A DNA stretch of 64,000 nucleotides from Bacillus sp. MYb209 (lineage in GTDB: Bacteria; Bacillota; Bacilli; Bacillales; Bacillaceae_G). The notes beneath the pieces were generated by a model that saw nothing but the letters and a program-made list of their open reading frames with translations, had not been told where the DNA came from and did no database searches. The DNA lies in assembly GCF_002975175.1 (NCBI RefSeq), contig NZ_PCNZ01000001.1, forward strand, positions 452,187 to 516,186, read 5' to 3'. The translations under genes were made by a program, and so were the position numbers. Positions 62,405 through 64,000 of this stretch are shown here, piece after piece; within the stretch, counting starts at the first letter, position 1; every line of letters begins with the position of its first letter.

Positions 62405-64000
62405 ATGACGAGGAAGAATACAACGACAAACCCTTGGGCCAAGTTCCATGGTCCGAACCTTGGTTATGTTATTGAACAGTATGATCTTTACGTAACTGGA
62501 GCAGGTTCTGTTGATCCGGAATTACAAGAGCTTTTTGAAATTTTTGGAGCTCCTTCGTTTCAAGATGATGTCGTAACAGGGGACAACACAGCAACACATT
62601 TTTCTCCTCAAAACACAGGGAACATTGAAAAGATTCTTAAAGTCGTTCAACTTGTTGAGCAGATTCGTTCTTTCGGGCATACATTGGCTCACATTAATCC
62701 GATGGAAGATGCTGCAAATGGACAATCTCTTATCGAGAAAACAATGAACGAACTGAGCGATGCTGATTTGAAAGCGATTCCAGCAAAAACAGTATGGCAA
62801 AATGCACCAGAGGGTATTCACACTGCACTTGATGTAATTCATAGATTAAAAGACGTTTATACAAAATCTTTAGCTTATGAATTCTCACATATACAAGATA
62901 GTGAAGAACGCGCGTGGTTGCATCAAATGGTGGAATCAAATTCATTGCGTCAACCATTATCAAATAAAAAACGAACTGCTCTTTTAAAACGTTTAACTGC
63001 TGTTGAAGGTTTCGAGCAATTCTTGCATAAAACATTCGTTGGTCAAAAACGTTTCTCAATAGAGGGCGTTGATATGCTTGTACCTGTACTAGATGAAATT
63101 GTTTCAGAAGGTGCTAAAGGCGGCGTAGAAGATGTCATGATTGGTATGGCTCACCGTGGTCGTCTAAGCGTACTCGCTCACGTATTAGAAAAGCCATATA
63201 ATCACATGTTTGCAGAATTCAAACATGCAAAAATAGAAGGTGTAAAGACAAATGCTGGCTGGACTGGCGACGTGAAATACCATTTAGGTAGAGAACAAGT
63301 CGTTGGTAATGAAGAAGTTAGCACTCGTGTTACATTAGCAAATAATCCGAGTCATCTTGAGTTCGTTAACCCTGTTGTTGAAGGTTTCGCACGTGCAGCT
63401 CAAGAGAATCGTAAAAAACCTGGTCTTCCAGAACAAGATACTACAAAATCATTCGTAATTTTAGTTCATGGTGATGCTGCATTCCCTGGTCAAGGTGTTG
63501 TGTCTGAAACATTGAACTTAAGTAGATTGAATGCGTACCAAACTGGCGGAACTATTCATGTTATCGCAAATAATGCAGTCGGCTTTACGACTGATAGCTA
63601 TGATTCTCGTTCTACTAAATATTCAAGCGACCTTGCAAAAGGTTTCGATATTCCGATTGTTCACGTGAATGCTGATGATCCGGAAGCTTGTCTTGCTGCT
63701 GCAAACCTTGCGATCCAATATCGTACGCTGTTCAAAAAGGACTTCTTAATCGATTTAATCGGTTACCGCCGATATGGTCATAACGAAATGGATGATCCAG
63801 CAGTTACGCAACCACAAGTGTACAAAAAAATTAAAAATCACCCAACTGTAAGAGCAATTTATGCAGATCAATTACAATCTGCTGGCGTTCTGAATGCAGA
63901 TGAGGTTGAAACAATTACTCAGTTTATACAAGAGGAATTAAAGGCTGAATACGCACAAGTGCCACCAGCTGATACGAGTGCTGCAACAATTCACGTTAAA
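62405..64000 (+). CDS. odhA: 2-oxoglutarate dehydrogenase E1 subunit (5' part)
   Basis: Thiamine-diphosphate decarboxylase of the citric-acid cycle, making succinyl-CoA with OdhB and Lpd. 532 of about 955 codons are inside the window. It begins [20 protein letters not shown]. Thiamine-binding and active-site segments are [15 protein letters not shown] (near 240) and [20 protein letters not shown] (near 355), and [16 protein letters not shown] lies near 455. ATG at 62405 after GGGAGGTTTAAACAA. odhB should follow outside the window. Confidence 0.97.
   Translation, partial: MTRKNTTTNPWAKFHGPNLGYVIEQYDLYVTGAGSVDPELQELFEIFGAPSFQDDVVTGDNTATHFSPQNTGNIEKILKVVQLVEQIRSFGHTLAHINPMEDAANGQSLIEKTMNELSDADLKAIPAKTVWQNAPEGIHTALDVIHRLKDVYTKSLAYEFSHIQDSEERAWLHQMVESNSLRQPLSNKKRTALLKRLTAVEGFEQFLHKTFVGQKRFSIEGVDMLVPVLDEIVSEGAKGGVEDVMIGMAHRGRLSVLAHVLEKPYNHMFAEFKHAKIEGVKTNAGWTGDVKYHLGREQVVGNEEVSTRVTLANNPSHLEFVNPVVEGFARAAQENRKKPGLPEQDTTKSFVILVHGDAAFPGQGVVSETLNLSRLNAYQTGGTIHVIANNAVGFTTDSYDSRSTKYSSDLAKGFDIPIVHVNADDPEACLAAANLAIQYRTLFKKDFLIDLIGYRRYGHNEMDDPAVTQPQVYKKIKNHPTVRAIYADQLQSAGVLNADEVETITQFIQEELKAEYAQVPPADTSAATIHVK

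Noticed and set aside
62522-63059. Minus-strand frames within odhA
   Set aside because: They are antisense to a clearly coding E1 subunit sequence that runs off the window end.

Overview
The window is chromosomal DNA of a Bacillus cereus-group bacterium (B. cereus, B. thuringiensis or a close relative). The evidence is low G+C, Bacillus ribosome-binding sites, an alpha/beta-type spore DNA-binding protein, a class IV polyhydroxyalkanoate (PHA) cluster (phaC-phaB-phaR diverging from phaQ-phaP-phaJ), the metalloprotease InhA1 next to sinI-sinR and the biofilm genes calY/tasA/sipW, and three copies of a dispersed repeat of the kind common in this group.

Layout. 1-4.5 kb: end of an ABC transporter substrate-binding lipoprotein gene, small proteins, a Ktr-type potassium channel subunit and a flavin oxidoreductase. 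4.5-8.9 kb: PHA storage genes. 9-13.9 kb: spore protein, second Ktr subunit, manganese riboswitch with a TerC-family exporter, formate/nitrite transporter, a cREC receiver protein and prepilin peptidase ComC. 14-17.7 kb: lactate utilisation (lutR, lutABC). 17.9-21 kb: two-component system with a beta-propeller lipoprotein. 21.1-25.1 kb: glycolate oxidase glcD-glcF beside a regulator broken by an in-frame TGA. 25.5-37 kb: secreted CAP protein, RluA-type pseudouridine synthase, MMPL exporter, PAP2 phosphatase, potABCD spermidine/putrescine importer, aldehyde dehydrogenase. 37.2-45.4 kb: inhA1, sinI-sinR and the matrix genes calY, a repeat-rich matrix gene, tasA and sipW, then a D,D-carboxypeptidase.

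46.5-58.4 kb is an 11.8-kb island integrated in the 3' half of a tRNA-Val gene. A tyrosine integrase follows the tRNA, and a 47-bp near-perfect copy of the tRNA 3' part lies at the far end, followed by what looks like the displaced original tRNA terminator. The island carries a helicase-like ATPase, small unknown proteins, an intact and a decayed serine recombinase, a fused type IIG restriction-modification enzyme and a divergent membrane protein. Three of its transcription units begin with the same unrecognised bipartite element (TGTCCTA-N14-TGCAAGTA-N2-TAARTGTAA), the most novel-looking signal in the window. No capsid, terminase, relaxase or conjugation gene is visible, so the island looks like a small satellite-like or mobilisable element with a restriction cargo.

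58.4-64 kb: a lipoprotein, several small membrane proteins (one with an ATA codon where its start should be), an XRE regulator with a membrane partner, a dispersed repeat, and the 5' part of odhA. Functions come from remembered family motifs, not from database searches.
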